64,000 bases of DNA from Nostoc sp. TCL26-01 (GTDB lineage: Bacteria > Cyanobacteriota > Cyanobacteriia > Cyanobacteriales > Nostocaceae): assembly GCF_013393945.1 (NCBI RefSeq), contig NZ_CP040297.1, forward strand, positions 5,550,001-5,614,000. The letters run 5' to 3'. Position numbers and translations under genes: made by a program. Under the pieces are notes generated by a model. The model was not told the DNA's origin. It saw only the letters and a program-made list of their open reading frames with translations, and did no database searches. Shown in pieces: positions 51,718-61,377 of this stretch; position 1 is the first letter of the stretch, and each line of letters begins with the position of its first letter.

Positions 51718-54700
51718 CTATTTTGTTAAATTCATCTCAAACTCCGTTCCCTTGTGCGAATTAATCTTCAGACTTCCCCTAAGTTGTTTAACTAAACCTT
51801 GAACAAGACTTATCCCTAAAGTTTTTGTTTTTTTCATCTCAAAATCTGGCGGTAAACCAACTCCGTTATCTTTAACAATTAGTGTTAAATTTTGCTCATT
51901 TTTTTGATATAATTTCACCATGATTTCCCCTTGCTGTTTTTCAGGAAAAGCGTATTTTAAAGCATTAGATACTAGCTCATTAATAATCAAGCCAAGAGGA
52001 ATGGCTGTTTCAATATCTAAGTTGACATTTTCCACTTGCAGATGTAGTTTTATTTGCTGTGAACTGACATTATAGGAATCAAATAAATGTGTAGTTAAAT
52101 CAGGAATGTATTGAGCAAAATTTATTTTTGCTAAATCTTGAGAACGATATAACTTTTCATGCACTAAAGCGATGGAAGCAATCCGATTTTGGCTATCTTG
52201 TAAAATTGCCGTTGATTGAGGGTCTTGGGTGCGTCGGCACTGCATTTGTAATAAACTGCTGACGATGCCTAAATTGTTTTTGACACGATGGTGAATTTCT
52301 TGGAGTAATACTTCTTTTTCTTTGAGAGATGCAGCGATTTTTTCCTGTGCTTGCTTTTGTTCGGTGATATCTTGTTGCACAGCGACTAGGACTGTGCCAT
52401 ATTCAGGATGCAGAAAAACCGATGTGTTGGCACGACACCAAAAGGCCGTACCATCTTTCTTAATATTATGGACTTCATAAGTCACTGCATCATTCTCTAA
52501 AACCACAGAAATAATTGCCTGGGCTACTGCTTCAGTCTTAGTTGTTTCATCGACATAGTTGACAATAGATACATTCTGACCAATTAACTCACCAGTATCA
52601 TAGCCAAACATCTGATCAAATTTGGGATTCGTATAGACAATGATGCTATCAGCAGCACGTACTAAACACACTCCTTCTGCCATGTTGCGAGTGATGACTG
52701 CTTGCAGTTCTAACATTTGCTCCGCCCGTTGGCGTTCCGTAATTTCTACGATAACAATCCCAACACCACTCGGTTGAGTAGTTTCTGAGCAAATGGGAAA
52801 GTAAGAAGCTAGCCAAGTCCGCATCACACCAGGAAGTTTGAGAGTTTCGCCTGTTATCTCAAAATCAAGTATTGCTTCGCCTGTAGTTAATACATGATGC
52901 AGCACCTGTTCTTGTTGTGATGCTAAATCGGGTACGATCTCTCTAATGGTTTTACCAATATGCTCATCTGCGGGAACACCATTAATATCTGCGAACGCTT
53001 CGTTAATCAAAGAAAAACGCAGTTCTTGATCAAGGACTGTGATTCCCACAGGGGCGCTACTAATAAAAGCGTCTAATAATTGTTGTTTTTGCGCCAGTTC
53101 TCGTTCGAGGATTTTGCGTTCTGTAATGTCAATTGCCACTCCCCCGATTAATTTTTGTGGTGATGTGCTGGGGATGGGAAACTTGTAAACTAAAAACTCT
53201 CCCAAAGTATCATCTAATCGTGGAGCAAACTCAATCGTTTCTATCACCTGATTAGTCCGGGCAACTTTTTGGATATTATCCAGAAACTGTTGAGCAATAT
53301 GTGCTGGGTAGATTTCAAAAAGCGATCGCCCGATTGCCGGTGCGACGAATAATTTAAATGTCTGCAAGTATTTTTGACTGAGGAAAATTACCTTCCCCTG
53401 ACTATCAGTAATCCAAGCTAGCACTGGACTATTATTCATAAATACTTGAAACTGCACTTCACTTTTGTGCAAGGCTTCCTCTGTGCGTTTAAATTCAGTC
53501 ATGTCTCGCACACTCACCACTACACCAGAAATAGTTTGGTCAAATTCAATGTAGGGCGAGTAAGTAAAACTCAAAAATTTAGGTTCTTGTCCTGGATCTT
53601 CCCACCATCTTTCATACTTAATTGTCTGTCCACCTAGACATTCTATAAATCTATGTTTGACTACTTCCTCAAATACCTCTTGTCCAAGAATTTCACTTAC
53701 AGAATGACCGATAATTTCCTCACGGGATTTTTGTCGCCAATCTAAATAAGCTTGGTTAACAACCTGATAAATGTAATGGCGATCAATCAGTACCATCCCG
53801 TCTTTAGTTGTACTAACCATGCGCTCATATCGTCGTAGTGATTGTTCTATCAGCTTTTGCTTAGTAATATCAATAACAATACCCCAAATCCGTTGTGGTG
53901 CGCCAAATTTGCAGTTATTTTCCTGTCCTGGCTGATTTAGAGACACTTGATCTTCAGTTTTATCAGCTATCTCTGCTCTAAACTCTAAATAACGGACTGA
54001 GTTATCTGGTAAGACAATGCGATATTCTGCCTGAAAAGGAGTGTGTTGAGCGATCGCTTGTGTAAATTGTGTTTGTAATGCTATACAATCATCTGGGTGA
54101 ATATAGTTAAAAAATTCTGTGTATGTTGGGGCTAATTCATCAATATCTAAACCAAATATCTGCAATAATTCCTCAGACCAAGTAAATCTTTTAGTAACAA
54201 TATCTAATTCCCAGCTACCAACATGAGCAATACGTTGAGCTGCTGCTAAGGCTGCTTCACTTTTTTGCAATTTGATTTGTGCTTGTTGCAATGTCTGCAA
54301 AGCCAATTGTCTTTCTTTGATTTCTGTTTGTAAGTTAATATTTGTGGCTGCTAATTGTTCAGCTTGTTGTTTAATCATGGCGGTTTTCTGAAATAGTTCC
54401 ACAAATACCGACACTTTCGACAAGATAATCTCTGGCACAATTGGTTTGAGCAAATAATCTACCGCACCAACAGCATAACCTTGACGGATATAAGCAAAAT
54501 CTCGATCAATAGCTGTGAGAAAAATAATGGGAATATGTTCATTCACCTGACGCGAACGAATTAGCTGCGCTACTTCCAATCCATTCATTTTTGGCATTTG
54601 GACATCTAACAACACCACAGCAAACTCTTGTTGCAGCAGATGTTTTAGTGCTTCTTCTCCCGACAAAGCTGTAACTAAATTCTGTCCCAACGGTTCTAAG

Positions 54701-54774
54701 GTAGCTATCAGCGCCGTCAAGTTAGCGGGGGAATCATCTACTAGTAAGATGTTGGCTGGAGGTAGATTAGCCAT
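51718..54774 (-). CDS. Receiver / multi-PAS / HisKA_2 sensor kinase
   Basis: 1018 residues. A receiver at about 6-125 (ILLVDDSPANLTALIATLEP, VVLLDVQMPKMNG) and a coiled coil precede five PAS/PAC repeats (about 175-310, 315-440, 445-560, 565-690, 695-815), ending in a HisKA_2 core (LLQEIHHRVKNNLGIVSSLL) and ATPase (NELVSNALKYAFPEKQQGEI). The last 210 residues are near-identical to those of the upstream-numbered kinase at 48126-51521. Soluble, with many PAS sensors; ligands unknown. A MITE follows directly. Confidence 0.92.
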   Translation of the reverse strand: MANLPPANILLVDDSPANLTALIATLEPLGQNLVTALSGEEALKHLLQQEFAVVLLDVQMPKMNGLEVAQLIRSRQVNEHIPIIFLTAIDRDFAYIRQGYAVGAVDYLLKPIVPEIILSKVSVFVELFQKTAMIKQQAEQLAATNINLQTEIKERQLALQTLQQAQIKLQKSEAALAAAQRIAHVGSWELDIVTKRFTWSEELLQIFGLDIDELAPTYTEFFNYIHPDDCIALQTQFTQAIAQHTPFQAEYRIVLPDNSVRYLEFRAEIADKTEDQVSLNQPGQENNCKFGAPQRIWGIVIDITKQKLIEQSLRRYERMVSTTKDGMVLIDRHYIYQVVNQAYLDWRQKSREEIIGHSVSEILGQEVFEEVVKHRFIECLGGQTIKYERWWEDPGQEPKFLSFTYSPYIEFDQTISGVVVSVRDMTEFKRTEEALHKSEVQFQVFMNNSPVLAWITDSQGKVIFLSQKYLQTFKLFVAPAIGRSLFEIYPAHIAQQFLDNIQKVARTNQVIETIEFAPRLDDTLGEFLVYKFPIPSTSPQKLIGGVAIDITERKILERELAQKQQLLDAFISSAPVGITVLDQELRFSLINEAFADINGVPADEHIGKTIREIVPDLASQQEQVLHHVLTTGEAILDFEITGETLKLPGVMRTWLASYFPICSETTQPSGVGIVIVEITERQRAEQMLELQAVITRNMAEGVCLVRAADSIIVYTNPKFDQMFGYDTGELIGQNVSIVNYVDETTKTEAVAQAIISVVLENDAVTYEVHNIKKDGTAFWCRANTSVFLHPEYGTVLVAVQQDITEQKQAQEKIAASLKEKEVLLQEIHHRVKNNLGIVSSLLQMQCRRTQDPQSTAILQDSQNRIASIALVHEKLYRSQDLAKINFAQYIPDLTTHLFDSYNVSSQQIKLHLQVENVNLDIETAIPLGLIINELVSNALKYAFPEKQQGEIMVKLYQKNEQNLTLIVKDNGVGLPPDFEMKKTKTLGISLVQGLVKQLRGSLKINSHKGTEFEMNLTK

Positions 54775-55090
54775 GATTTAATCCCAATTGGTAATTCGTA
54801 ATAGCAGTCCTATGGTGACTCGTTACCAGAATAATGTGTCATGGCAAAGATGGCAAAGATTAATATAGTAATCCGATTTGATTTCTGAATCACTTGTAGA
54901 GGTAAGGAATTGGGGACTGGGGACTGGGGACTGGGAAGAAAGAATAAAGGTATACTGAATTTTGTATGCGTAATACCATTTCACGTTAATCATGATACAC
55001 ATAAATTATGTAGAGACGTTGCAGTGCAACGTCTCTACAAGGATTTCGAGCTAAGATAATTTGTAGTTCTCTATTTCTGACTACGATTAA
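54775..55090. other. Intergenic region with G-rich and palindromic repeats
   Basis: 54912-54935 is GGGGACT in tandem (three or four units, quadruplex-capable). 55009-55039 is the third copy of the TGTAGAGACGTTGCA palindrome. I see no gene. It separates the sensor kinase from the 3' end of the MFS gene. Confidence 0.75.
55009..55039. repeat. Palindromic dispersed repeat, copy 3
   Basis: TGTAGAGACGTTGCA, a central G, then the exact reverse complement. The three copies in the window differ at the central base (T, A, G); at 26849-26877 the outermost T/A pair is also absent. Confidence 0.9.
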
Positions 55091-56284
55091 TCACATACAA
55101 GTGCAATATCTGAAGACGAAAAACATCATGATTGCAAAGCCTACACCTGCGTAAAATACACTATTAATTCCCCCAAAACCAAAGGCTATCCCCATCAGTA
55201 ATGGCCCTAGAGTTTGTCCTAACCCAAAGAATGTACCATTAACTGATAGGATAGTTGCTAAATATTCTTTCGGGGCTAAATCTGCTAAAAGGGTTTGGAT
55301 GCTAGGAAAACCCATACCTAAACCGATACCGAAAATTGTGGTGGGAATTAACAAAAACCAAATACTTGGCATGAAGGGAACAATCAACAAAGCTAGCGCA
55401 TACAAAATAAAAGATGTGCGAATTAAAGTTGTTGGTTGATATTTTCTAGCTAATCTCCCTAACTGGGAAGATGTAATAGTAATGGCGACAGAAACACTAG
55501 AGAGTAAGATGCCAATTGTGGCTGGTGGCTGTTTAAATACATCACTAATTAGCTGTGGTAAGTAAGTGATATAAGCGCCGTAGAGTAAGACAAAGTTAGC
55601 CGCACTAGCAATAAAAAGACCAAATAAACGACGATTTTTGAGAACTTTGCCAGCGTTGCTTAAATACTTTCGGAGATTGCGATCGCCTTTTGGTTCGGGA
55701 TTATCTAATACAAATAATACAAGTAAGCCGATGGGGATGGCGATCGCTGGCAACATAAAGGGATAATACCACCCTAATGTTGCTAATGCCCCACCAATTG
55801 TGGGGTAACTGGCTGTACCAATACTGCTGATACTGGCGTTGTAACCCATTGCTTCAGTACGTCTATTGGCTGTGTATATATCACCAATTAAGGTAATACT
55901 CAAAGACAACAAAGAAGCTGCGCCAATTCCTTGCAGTAACCGCAACCATAGTAATAGCTCAAAATTTCGCACAAAAGCACAAGCAGTTCCGGCAATGCCA
56001 AATAATAGTAGTGAAGGAACAATGATTTTTTTACGTCCCAATCTATCAGCCAAGACACCAATCACAGGGCCTAAAATTACTGAGGGAAGTGTGAATACAG
56101 TAATCAATAATCCCAGATTTTTAGGTTCTATTTCTAAGGATTTAGCTAATTGGGGAAATGCTGGAGTGATACTAGAAACTCCAAGGACAGCCATCAATGT
56201 AACTGCACAAATAATTTGAAAATTCACCTCTTGAAAAACGGGTTTATGTCGCTCAAACTGTTCTGGTTCTTCTATTCGACTCAT
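55091..56284 (-). CDS. MFS transporter (drug:H+ antiporter type)
   Basis: 397 residues from ATG 56284, with AGGTG 6 bases upstream; a GTG at 56293 is less likely. About 12 membrane helices. The loop 2-3 signature GVLADRLGRKKIIVPSLLLF and the motif LLQGIGAASLLSLSITLIGD put it with 12-helix DHA1 efflux carriers. Substrate unknown. It starts 16 bp after the SLH porin gene, so the two are probably cotranscribed, which would couple an inner-membrane exporter to an outer-membrane porin. Confidence 0.9.
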   Translation of the reverse strand: MSRIEEPEQFERHKPVFQEVNFQIICAVTLMAVLGVSSITPAFPQLAKSLEIEPKNLGLLITVFTLPSVILGPVIGVLADRLGRKKIIVPSLLLFGIAGTACAFVRNFELLLWLRLLQGIGAASLLSLSITLIGDIYTANRRTEAMGYNASISSIGTASYPTIGGALATLGWYYPFMLPAIAIPIGLLVLFVLDNPEPKGDRNLRKYLSNAGKVLKNRRLFGLFIASAANFVLLYGAYITYLPQLISDVFKQPPATIGILLSSVSVAITITSSQLGRLARKYQPTTLIRTSFILYALALLIVPFMPSIWFLLIPTTIFGIGLGMGFPSIQTLLADLAPKEYLATILSVNGTFFGLGQTLGPLLMGIAFGFGGINSVFYAGVGFAIMMFFVFRYCTCM

Positions 56285-56300
56285 GATTTTCACCTATTAG

Positions 56301-57869
56301 CTAAAAAGAAAACACTGTGCGTAAAGTACCAGTGACAATTGTGCCATTAGTTTCTTGATTACTCGGATTAGCTATTACCTGGATTAAGGGTGTAATGCGG
56401 ATATTATCATTAATTGGAAAGTTATAAAAAGCTTCAATATTCATTTGTGTGGCATCCCCGATAGAACTTTCAATGAAAGGTTGACCAACCGCAATTCCCG
56501 CAATAGTACTATTAATAAATAAATCTCGAAATGACACCCCAGCCATCCAATAATTAGGATGAATATCACCTAAAGTTGTCTTGGGATAACTGGCATAACC
56601 ATAACGTCCAAATATGCCCACACGATTATTTACAGCTAGGTCAAAATTAACTCCTACTCCTTGAAAACTACTACCAAACAACTCACCCGCACTGTATTGT
56701 AACCGCACAGAAAAAGCTCTACTAGGAGCATATTCAAATTCGACAAATCCTTGATATGGATCACCAAAAAAACCTCCGTTTGCACCTCCACCAGCTATGG
56801 GAAATAGGCGAATATCCTCAACGCCGCCACCACCAATTAATCGTTGATTTTCCGGTAATGAGTCAGTGGCATCCCCAGAAACGTATAGTCCTCTGAATCT
56901 AAATGGACTTGTTTTGGGTTGCCATTCAACTACAGCACCCGCACCACCTGGTCTGGGGATTAAGATGTAGTTATTTACTAAAGATTGGGTAGAAAAATCT
57001 AAAAAGCTGATATTAGCATAACGATTTTTATCGATAAAATCTGGAGCGACAATTGCTGGCCCTACGGTGATTTTCCAATCGGGAACTGGTGCAAAGGTGT
57101 AATATAAACGTGCCACACTTAATTGATCATTTCGCCCTGGAATGGAAAAATCTAAAGTACTACCTAAATTCGGCTCTAAAAAACCACCAGCGTTATCATT
57201 TGTACCATCGCTACCAGTTACCAATCTGACTTTTAGCAAGTCTGTACCATAAAAGCTGGTATTCAAATCTAAGCTGGCTCGATAAATAAAGGTTGCATTG
57301 GGATTACGTTCCGAAATTACTGTCCCTCTAGGCGCAATAATTCTATCACTAGTAAATGCTCCAGCGTTGAGTGCAAAGATAACTTGACCTTGTAATTTTG
57401 TAGTTGTGGAAAACTGGTTTGCTTCTAGTTCTGCGTTATATGCTTCGAGAGTATCTACCTGCCTTTGCAATGTGGTTAACTCGGCGGCGAATGCTTCTTG
57501 AAGTCGCTGTAAAGTTAATAAGTCTGCGGATGTGATTAAATCTTCTTTTCCTGTGCGAATTAGTTCATCTATTCTTGCCAAAACTGCATTCACACCAGCC
57601 GCAAATTCGTAGCGACTCATAGCACGGTTCCCTCGGAAAGTGCCATCGGGATACCCAGCAATTACACCATAACGTTCTACTAAAGACTGGAGAGCCGCAA
57701 AAGCCCAATCTTGCGGTTGTACATCTTGCAATTGACTAACTGAGGTTACTTGCCCAGTTTCCAACAGTGGATCTACACTGTCATATGATTGAGCTAGTGC
57801 ATGAGTATGATGGGAAATGAGACACAAACACCACAACCATTTCAGAAAAATTAGATAAATAGCTCTCAT
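56301..57869 (-). CDS. SLH-domain outer membrane porin (iron-uptake porin family)
   Basis: 522 residues from ATG 57869. A signal peptide (IYLIFLKWLWCLCLISHHTH ending ALA-Q) precedes an SLH domain at about 50-115 (DWAFAALQSLVERYGVIAGY, PDGTFRGNRAMSRYEFAAGV), a coiled coil (about 115-165) and an OprB-like beta barrel that ends in Phe (GTLRTVFSF). The SLH domain attaches to the peptidoglycan layer, the barrel spans the outer membrane. Such porins in cyanobacteria transport small solutes or iron; the substrate is not visible. Followed by the MFS gene. Confidence 0.92.
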   Translation of the reverse strand: MRAIYLIFLKWLWCLCLISHHTHALAQSYDSVDPLLETGQVTSVSQLQDVQPQDWAFAALQSLVERYGVIAGYPDGTFRGNRAMSRYEFAAGVNAVLARIDELIRTGKEDLITSADLLTLQRLQEAFAAELTTLQRQVDTLEAYNAELEANQFSTTTKLQGQVIFALNAGAFTSDRIIAPRGTVISERNPNATFIYRASLDLNTSFYGTDLLKVRLVTGSDGTNDNAGGFLEPNLGSTLDFSIPGRNDQLSVARLYYTFAPVPDWKITVGPAIVAPDFIDKNRYANISFLDFSTQSLVNNYILIPRPGGAGAVVEWQPKTSPFRFRGLYVSGDATDSLPENQRLIGGGGVEDIRLFPIAGGGANGGFFGDPYQGFVEFEYAPSRAFSVRLQYSAGELFGSSFQGVGVNFDLAVNNRVGIFGRYGYASYPKTTLGDIHPNYWMAGVSFRDLFINSTIAGIAVGQPFIESSIGDATQMNIEAFYNFPINDNIRITPLIQVIANPSNQETNGTIVTGTLRTVFSF

Positions 57870-58017
57870 TTCCTTGTGATTAGAATACTGCCCATGCAAG
57901 TTTACAGCTATTAGCTGGTGTCAGTCTTGTCTATTCTTGTGCAAAATATCCTGTTGTTGTTAAGTACTTAACATACAACATGGTGATCAATTTCCATGAA
58001 TAACCACAGCGAAATGT

Positions 58018-58392
58018 ATGATCGAAGTGACACCAGAGCAACAAATTTTTATGCAAGATGATGTTCCCACTCGTTTACATCATTTAGCTAGACACCTGTC
58101 TCATATTCAGTCTTTGTGGACTGGAGCATCATCCCAGGAATCGATACTCGATCTGATTAAGGAAAGCCGATACTTTCTTGAGTGGACTGTCCCCGACATG
58201 GTAAAGTCGGACGACATTGACCGAGCCGCAGAATTAGTTGATTTGGGTCGTCTTTTGACTCGTTGGCTATTTCATTGGGAGAAAATTTGGTTTGATGCCC
58301 AACAAAGGCAGTCGGCGCTTGAGCAAACACAATATTGGTTACATCGTGTTTTGGAAATAGCTGATACAGAGCCTGAGTCTTTAAGTGCTTAA
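58018..58392 (+). CDS. Conserved cyanobacterial hypothetical protein
   Basis: 124 residues, all-helical and charged, with Trp-rich stretches (WTGASSQESILDLIKESRYF, LEWTVPDMVKSDDIDRAAEL, LLTRWLFHWEKIWFDAQQRQ). No signal or membrane helix. I recall similar short proteins in filamentous cyanobacteria but no function. It is convergent with rubrerythrin, a hairpin repeat between them. Confidence 0.7.
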   Translation: MIEVTPEQQIFMQDDVPTRLHHLARHLSHIQSLWTGASSQESILDLIKESRYFLEWTVPDMVKSDDIDRAAELVDLGRLLTRWLFHWEKIWFDAQQRQSALEQTQYWLHRVLEIADTEPESLSA

Positions 58393-58433
58393 TGCTGTAA
58401 GTGCGATATGGCAGCATGAACATAAACTTTTCT

Positions 58434-58456
58434 CCCCTCTCCGTGTCGGAGAGGGG
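58434..58456. terminator. Hairpin repeat between convergent genes
   Basis: CCCCTCTCCG (58434-58443) pairs exactly with CGGAGAGGGG (58447-58456), loop TGT, inside a CTGGGGGAGAGG-type dispersed cyanobacterial repeat. Could serve as a bidirectional terminator. Confidence 0.55.
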
Positions 58457-58488
58457 CTGGGGGAGAGGTCAAAAGACTCACATGAATA

Positions 58489-59202
58489 TTAAGCAGCGAT
58501 TTTTTCTTCAAGCGGTTTAAAAGTCTTTTTAGTCGCACCGCAAATGGGGCATTGCCAATCATCAGGAATTTGTGCAAATGGTGTTCCTGGTGCAATACCA
58601 GAATCAGGATCACCAGCTACCGGATCATAAATCATACTACATTGCCGACAAATCCATTTGCAAGTGTCGGGATCTTCACTAACAACTCTGGTTGCAGGTT
58701 GTCCACCGTTTAATACTTCTAAAGCTTCAGTGTAGCGATCAGCGTGGTAATTTTCGATGAATTTTAGCAAGCCAAAACGGTGTGCGGCTTGGCGGAATGT
58801 GCTAGCGTGTTCGCTCGATTCTTGAGCTTGTTTGAGAAATTCTTCAGCAGCTGGATTGTCGCGATCGCTTTGTGCGGCGGCAGCAAATTCAGGATACATT
58901 GTAGTGTATTCGTACGTCTCACCTGCAATAGCTAAAGACAAACAACGAGAGACAATTTCCCGCTTTTCGGCATCGGTTAAAGCGGCTGGATCTTCGACAA
59001 CTAATTCTGGGTGCAACAATTCAAAATGAGCGAAAGCGTGTTCTGTTTCTTGTTCTGCTGTTTCCCGAAACAGTTTTGCTAAATCCGTAAATCCAAGTTT
59101 TTTGGCAACTTCCGCAAAAAACAAATACTTACGATTTGCCATTGATTCGCCACCAAAAGCAGCTTCTAAGTTTTGCAGAGTCGTAAAGTTTGACAAATCC
59201 AT
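58489..59202 (-). CDS. Rubrerythrin
   Basis: 237 residues. An N-terminal ferritin-like diiron domain (about 1-165: LEAAFGGESMANRKYLFFAE, ETAEQETEHAFAHFELLHPE, EFLKQAQESSEHASTFRQAA) supplies the Glu/His ligands, and a C-terminal rubredoxin domain has CKWICRQC and CPICGATK. Rubrerythrins reduce hydrogen peroxide in the cytoplasm using electrons passed through the rubredoxin iron. The order and length are normal. The upstream gap (59203-59395) holds no gene. Confidence 0.95.
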   Translation of the reverse strand: MDLSNFTTLQNLEAAFGGESMANRKYLFFAEVAKKLGFTDLAKLFRETAEQETEHAFAHFELLHPELVVEDPAALTDAEKREIVSRCLSLAIAGETYEYTTMYPEFAAAAQSDRDNPAAEEFLKQAQESSEHASTFRQAAHRFGLLKFIENYHADRYTEALEVLNGGQPATRVVSEDPDTCKWICRQCSMIYDPVAGDPDSGIAPGTPFAQIPDDWQCPICGATKKTFKPLEEKIAA

Positions 59203-59395
59203 AATTTTTTCTGCCTGTGAACTAATAATTGATCGGATGAAAGGCTGTGAGTACTCTTTTTATGACTCAGCACTAAAAATTTTGTATACAAACTTTTAGC
59301 CCATATTTATATACCCGTTTTGCTAGTGGCGACAGGACAATTATCAGGTTAAATTATTAATTTTCCCTTAGCACTCAAACTTTGCTAGTAAGTTT

Positions 59396-60418
59396 TTAGG
59401 TATGAGTATTTGTTGGATTAAATCTCACAACAACCTTACCGCAGTTTTGACCACTCAGTAGATATTCTACAGCTGTAGGTATGGATTCTAAACCATTGAA
59501 TTGGGTTTGATCTACACTAACTTTGAGTTTGTCATCATAGAACAGATTGAGGAGGCGATCGCGTGCTTCTGGGATGTATTCTTGATAATGGGGCATGAGA
59601 AAACCCCTGACTGAAGCTGCTTTCCACATCAGTTGGTGATAGATTCGCGGTTGGATTACCGATTCTACACTTTTCCCGTATTCTGAAATATGCCCAATCG
59701 TGACTAAACGTCCACGAATTGCTAAGTTATCTACGCAGGTATCAAAAACCTGTTTACCCACACACTCAAAAATCAAATTAATTCCCTGGGGATACTCTTG
59801 CTTGAGGACTTGGGCTAGGTTTTCTGTGCGATAGTTGATTATGCGATCGCATCCTAATTTTTTCAATAACTCCACCTTTGCCTCAGAACTACAAGTCCCA
59901 ATCACATGATTACCAGCTAGTTTTGCTAATTGCACAGCAATATGTCCAGTACCACCAGCCGCAGCCGTGACTAAAACTACCTCATCGCTTTTCATCTCCC
60001 CGGCTTTTGCCAATGCTACTAAAGCTGATACACCAGTAGGGATGAGCGTTAATATCTCTGGTGTCGCTGCTCGCACTTTCACAGCCAGAGTAGCATTGAT
60101 CACTTGATATTCACGATAACCACCACCACGATGAGTAGTTACCACAGCATCACCAACTTGCAAATTTGTCACATTTTCGCCAACAGCTACCACCTCCCCC
60201 ACCGCTTCCACACCCAAATCAATCGGAGGAGTTAAATTCACATAGGGAACCTCACCCCGACAAAGTAAAGTGTCAAAACCACCATTAATTCCCGCAAACT
60301 TATTTTGAATTAAAACTTCCGCCGCCGCAGGTTGAGGTATGGGAATTTCCACAATTTCCACAGCAGATTTAAAATCTTGATGCAGTTGCTTTGCGATTAA
60401 CTTTCTATAGGTTTCCAC
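59396..60418 (-). CDS. Zinc-type alcohol dehydrogenase-like (MDR) quinone reductase family protein
   Basis: 340 residues from GTG 60418. MDR fold: the catalytic-domain signature (IPQPAAAEVLIQNKFAGING, PIDLGVEAVGEVVAVGENVT), Rossmann motif AAAGGTGHIAVQLAKLAG for NADPH, and EVLTLIPTGVSALVALAKAG-like segments. Zinc-ligand residues of true alcohol dehydrogenases are absent, so it is closer to the quinone oxidoreductase/prostaglandin reductase branch. It is the last of three nearby genes on this strand (the hydroxylase-like gene ends 93 bp upstream). Confidence 0.88.
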   Translation of the reverse strand: METYRKLIAKQLHQDFKSAVEIVEIPIPQPAAAEVLIQNKFAGINGGFDTLLCRGEVPYVNLTPPIDLGVEAVGEVVAVGENVTNLQVGDAVVTTHRGGGYREYQVINATLAVKVRAATPEILTLIPTGVSALVALAKAGEMKSDEVVLVTAAAGGTGHIAVQLAKLAGNHVIGTCSSEAKVELLKKLGCDRIINYRTENLAQVLKQEYPQGINLIFECVGKQVFDTCVDNLAIRGRLVTIGHISEYGKSVESVIQPRIYHQLMWKAASVRGFLMPHYQEYIPEARDRLLNLFYDDKLKVSVDQTQFNGLESIPTAVEYLLSGQNCGKVVVRFNPTNTHT

Positions 60419-60433
60419 ATTTATCTTCTCAAA

Positions 60434-60475
60434 TCTTAACTTTGTGTCTCTGTGTCTCTGTGGTTAAATAAACGA
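60434..60475. repeat. Copy of the TTTAACCACAGAGACACAGA repeat
   Basis: Plus strand reads CTTTGTGTCTCTGTGTCTCT then GTGGTTAAATAAACG; a degraded relative at 22494-22533 lies in reverse. Confidence 0.7.
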
Positions 60476-60511
60476 TCTTTTACCACCAAGCAACAGAATT
60501 TCTCTTAGCCA

Positions 60512-61306
60512 CTACAAAGCCTTATACCACTCTAACTGATGAGCTAAACCATACTTAATAAAATCTTCGACTTGCGCTTGATCACTTTTACCAAAAACAC
60601 CCAAACTATAAGGATTTTCTTGCATTCGTTGTGTCACTTGCTCTTGTTCAAAGCGGAGAACTTCTGCTCTTGGTTGATCAGTTTTGAAAAAATCTACCAC
60701 TAAAACTATTCTTTTATATTCAGTGTAATTATGTGGACAATGTGGATAACTATGATCTAACACCATAAATTGTCCTTCATGCCAATAAAGCTGCTCATGA
60801 CATATTTTCATCGCCACATCACCCTCTGGCACAATCAAACCTAAATAGCCCCGATTCATATGTGGATTATAGTTAACGTGGAGCTTAATATCTAAACCAG
60901 GATGGAATGTACCAAAATAAACATTTCTGATCACACCATCATCGATCAAGTTGACTTTGGCAATTGTCTGAACTAAGTTAGGAAAATATTTCTCTCTAAT
61001 TAATAGAGCTTGGGTTGATGCTTCATCTGAGTCATAATCAGGATATTTGATTTGATGAAATTGAATATATTGTTCTATAAATAAGCCTTGAAATAAAACA
61101 CCAAAAGCACTATATTTGCCATTGCCTTTAGTTTTTATCGTTTTGTTTTTAGGCCCCAAGACATCATAAGCAAATTTTAATTCTGCATCAGTAGCAAAAT
61201 CCATAAAGTAAGTAAACTCATCTCGAATTATTTGCCAAGCATCTTGAAAATGTTTGAGAAAAGGAAATTGTTCTGGGTTAAGATGATACTCATTAAAACT
61301 TTCCAT
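60512..61306 (-). CDS. Aspartyl/asparaginyl beta-hydroxylase-like protein
   Basis: 264 residues, Asp_Arg_Hydrox fold (Fe(II)/2-oxoglutarate oxygenase family). The double-stranded beta-helix reads DIKLHVNYNPHMNRGYLGLI, VPEGDVAMKICHEQLYWHEG, QFMVLDHSYPHCPHNYTEYK, RIVLVVDFF. In typical members the first metal His lies in HLGL; here that position is Tyr (GYLGL), whereas the second His (SYPH) and the Arg of KRIVLVVD are present. It may use another His (LHVNY or NPHM) or be an altered enzyme. Divergent from the hydantoinase gene. Confidence 0.78.
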   Translation of the reverse strand: MESFNEYHLNPEQFPFLKHFQDAWQIIRDEFTYFMDFATDAELKFAYDVLGPKNKTIKTKGNGKYSAFGVLFQGLFIEQYIQFHQIKYPDYDSDEASTQALLIREKYFPNLVQTIAKVNLIDDGVIRNVYFGTFHPGLDIKLHVNYNPHMNRGYLGLIVPEGDVAMKICHEQLYWHEGQFMVLDHSYPHCPHNYTEYKRIVLVVDFFKTDQPRAEVLRFEQEQVTQRMQENPYSLGVFGKSDQAQVEDFIKYGLAHQLEWYKAL

Positions 61307-61377
61307 AATCTTTTTTCCTGAGTATGATTGAATGTTACATCTGGGGATAATGTATTTATTTTAGTGCGAGGTCTATC

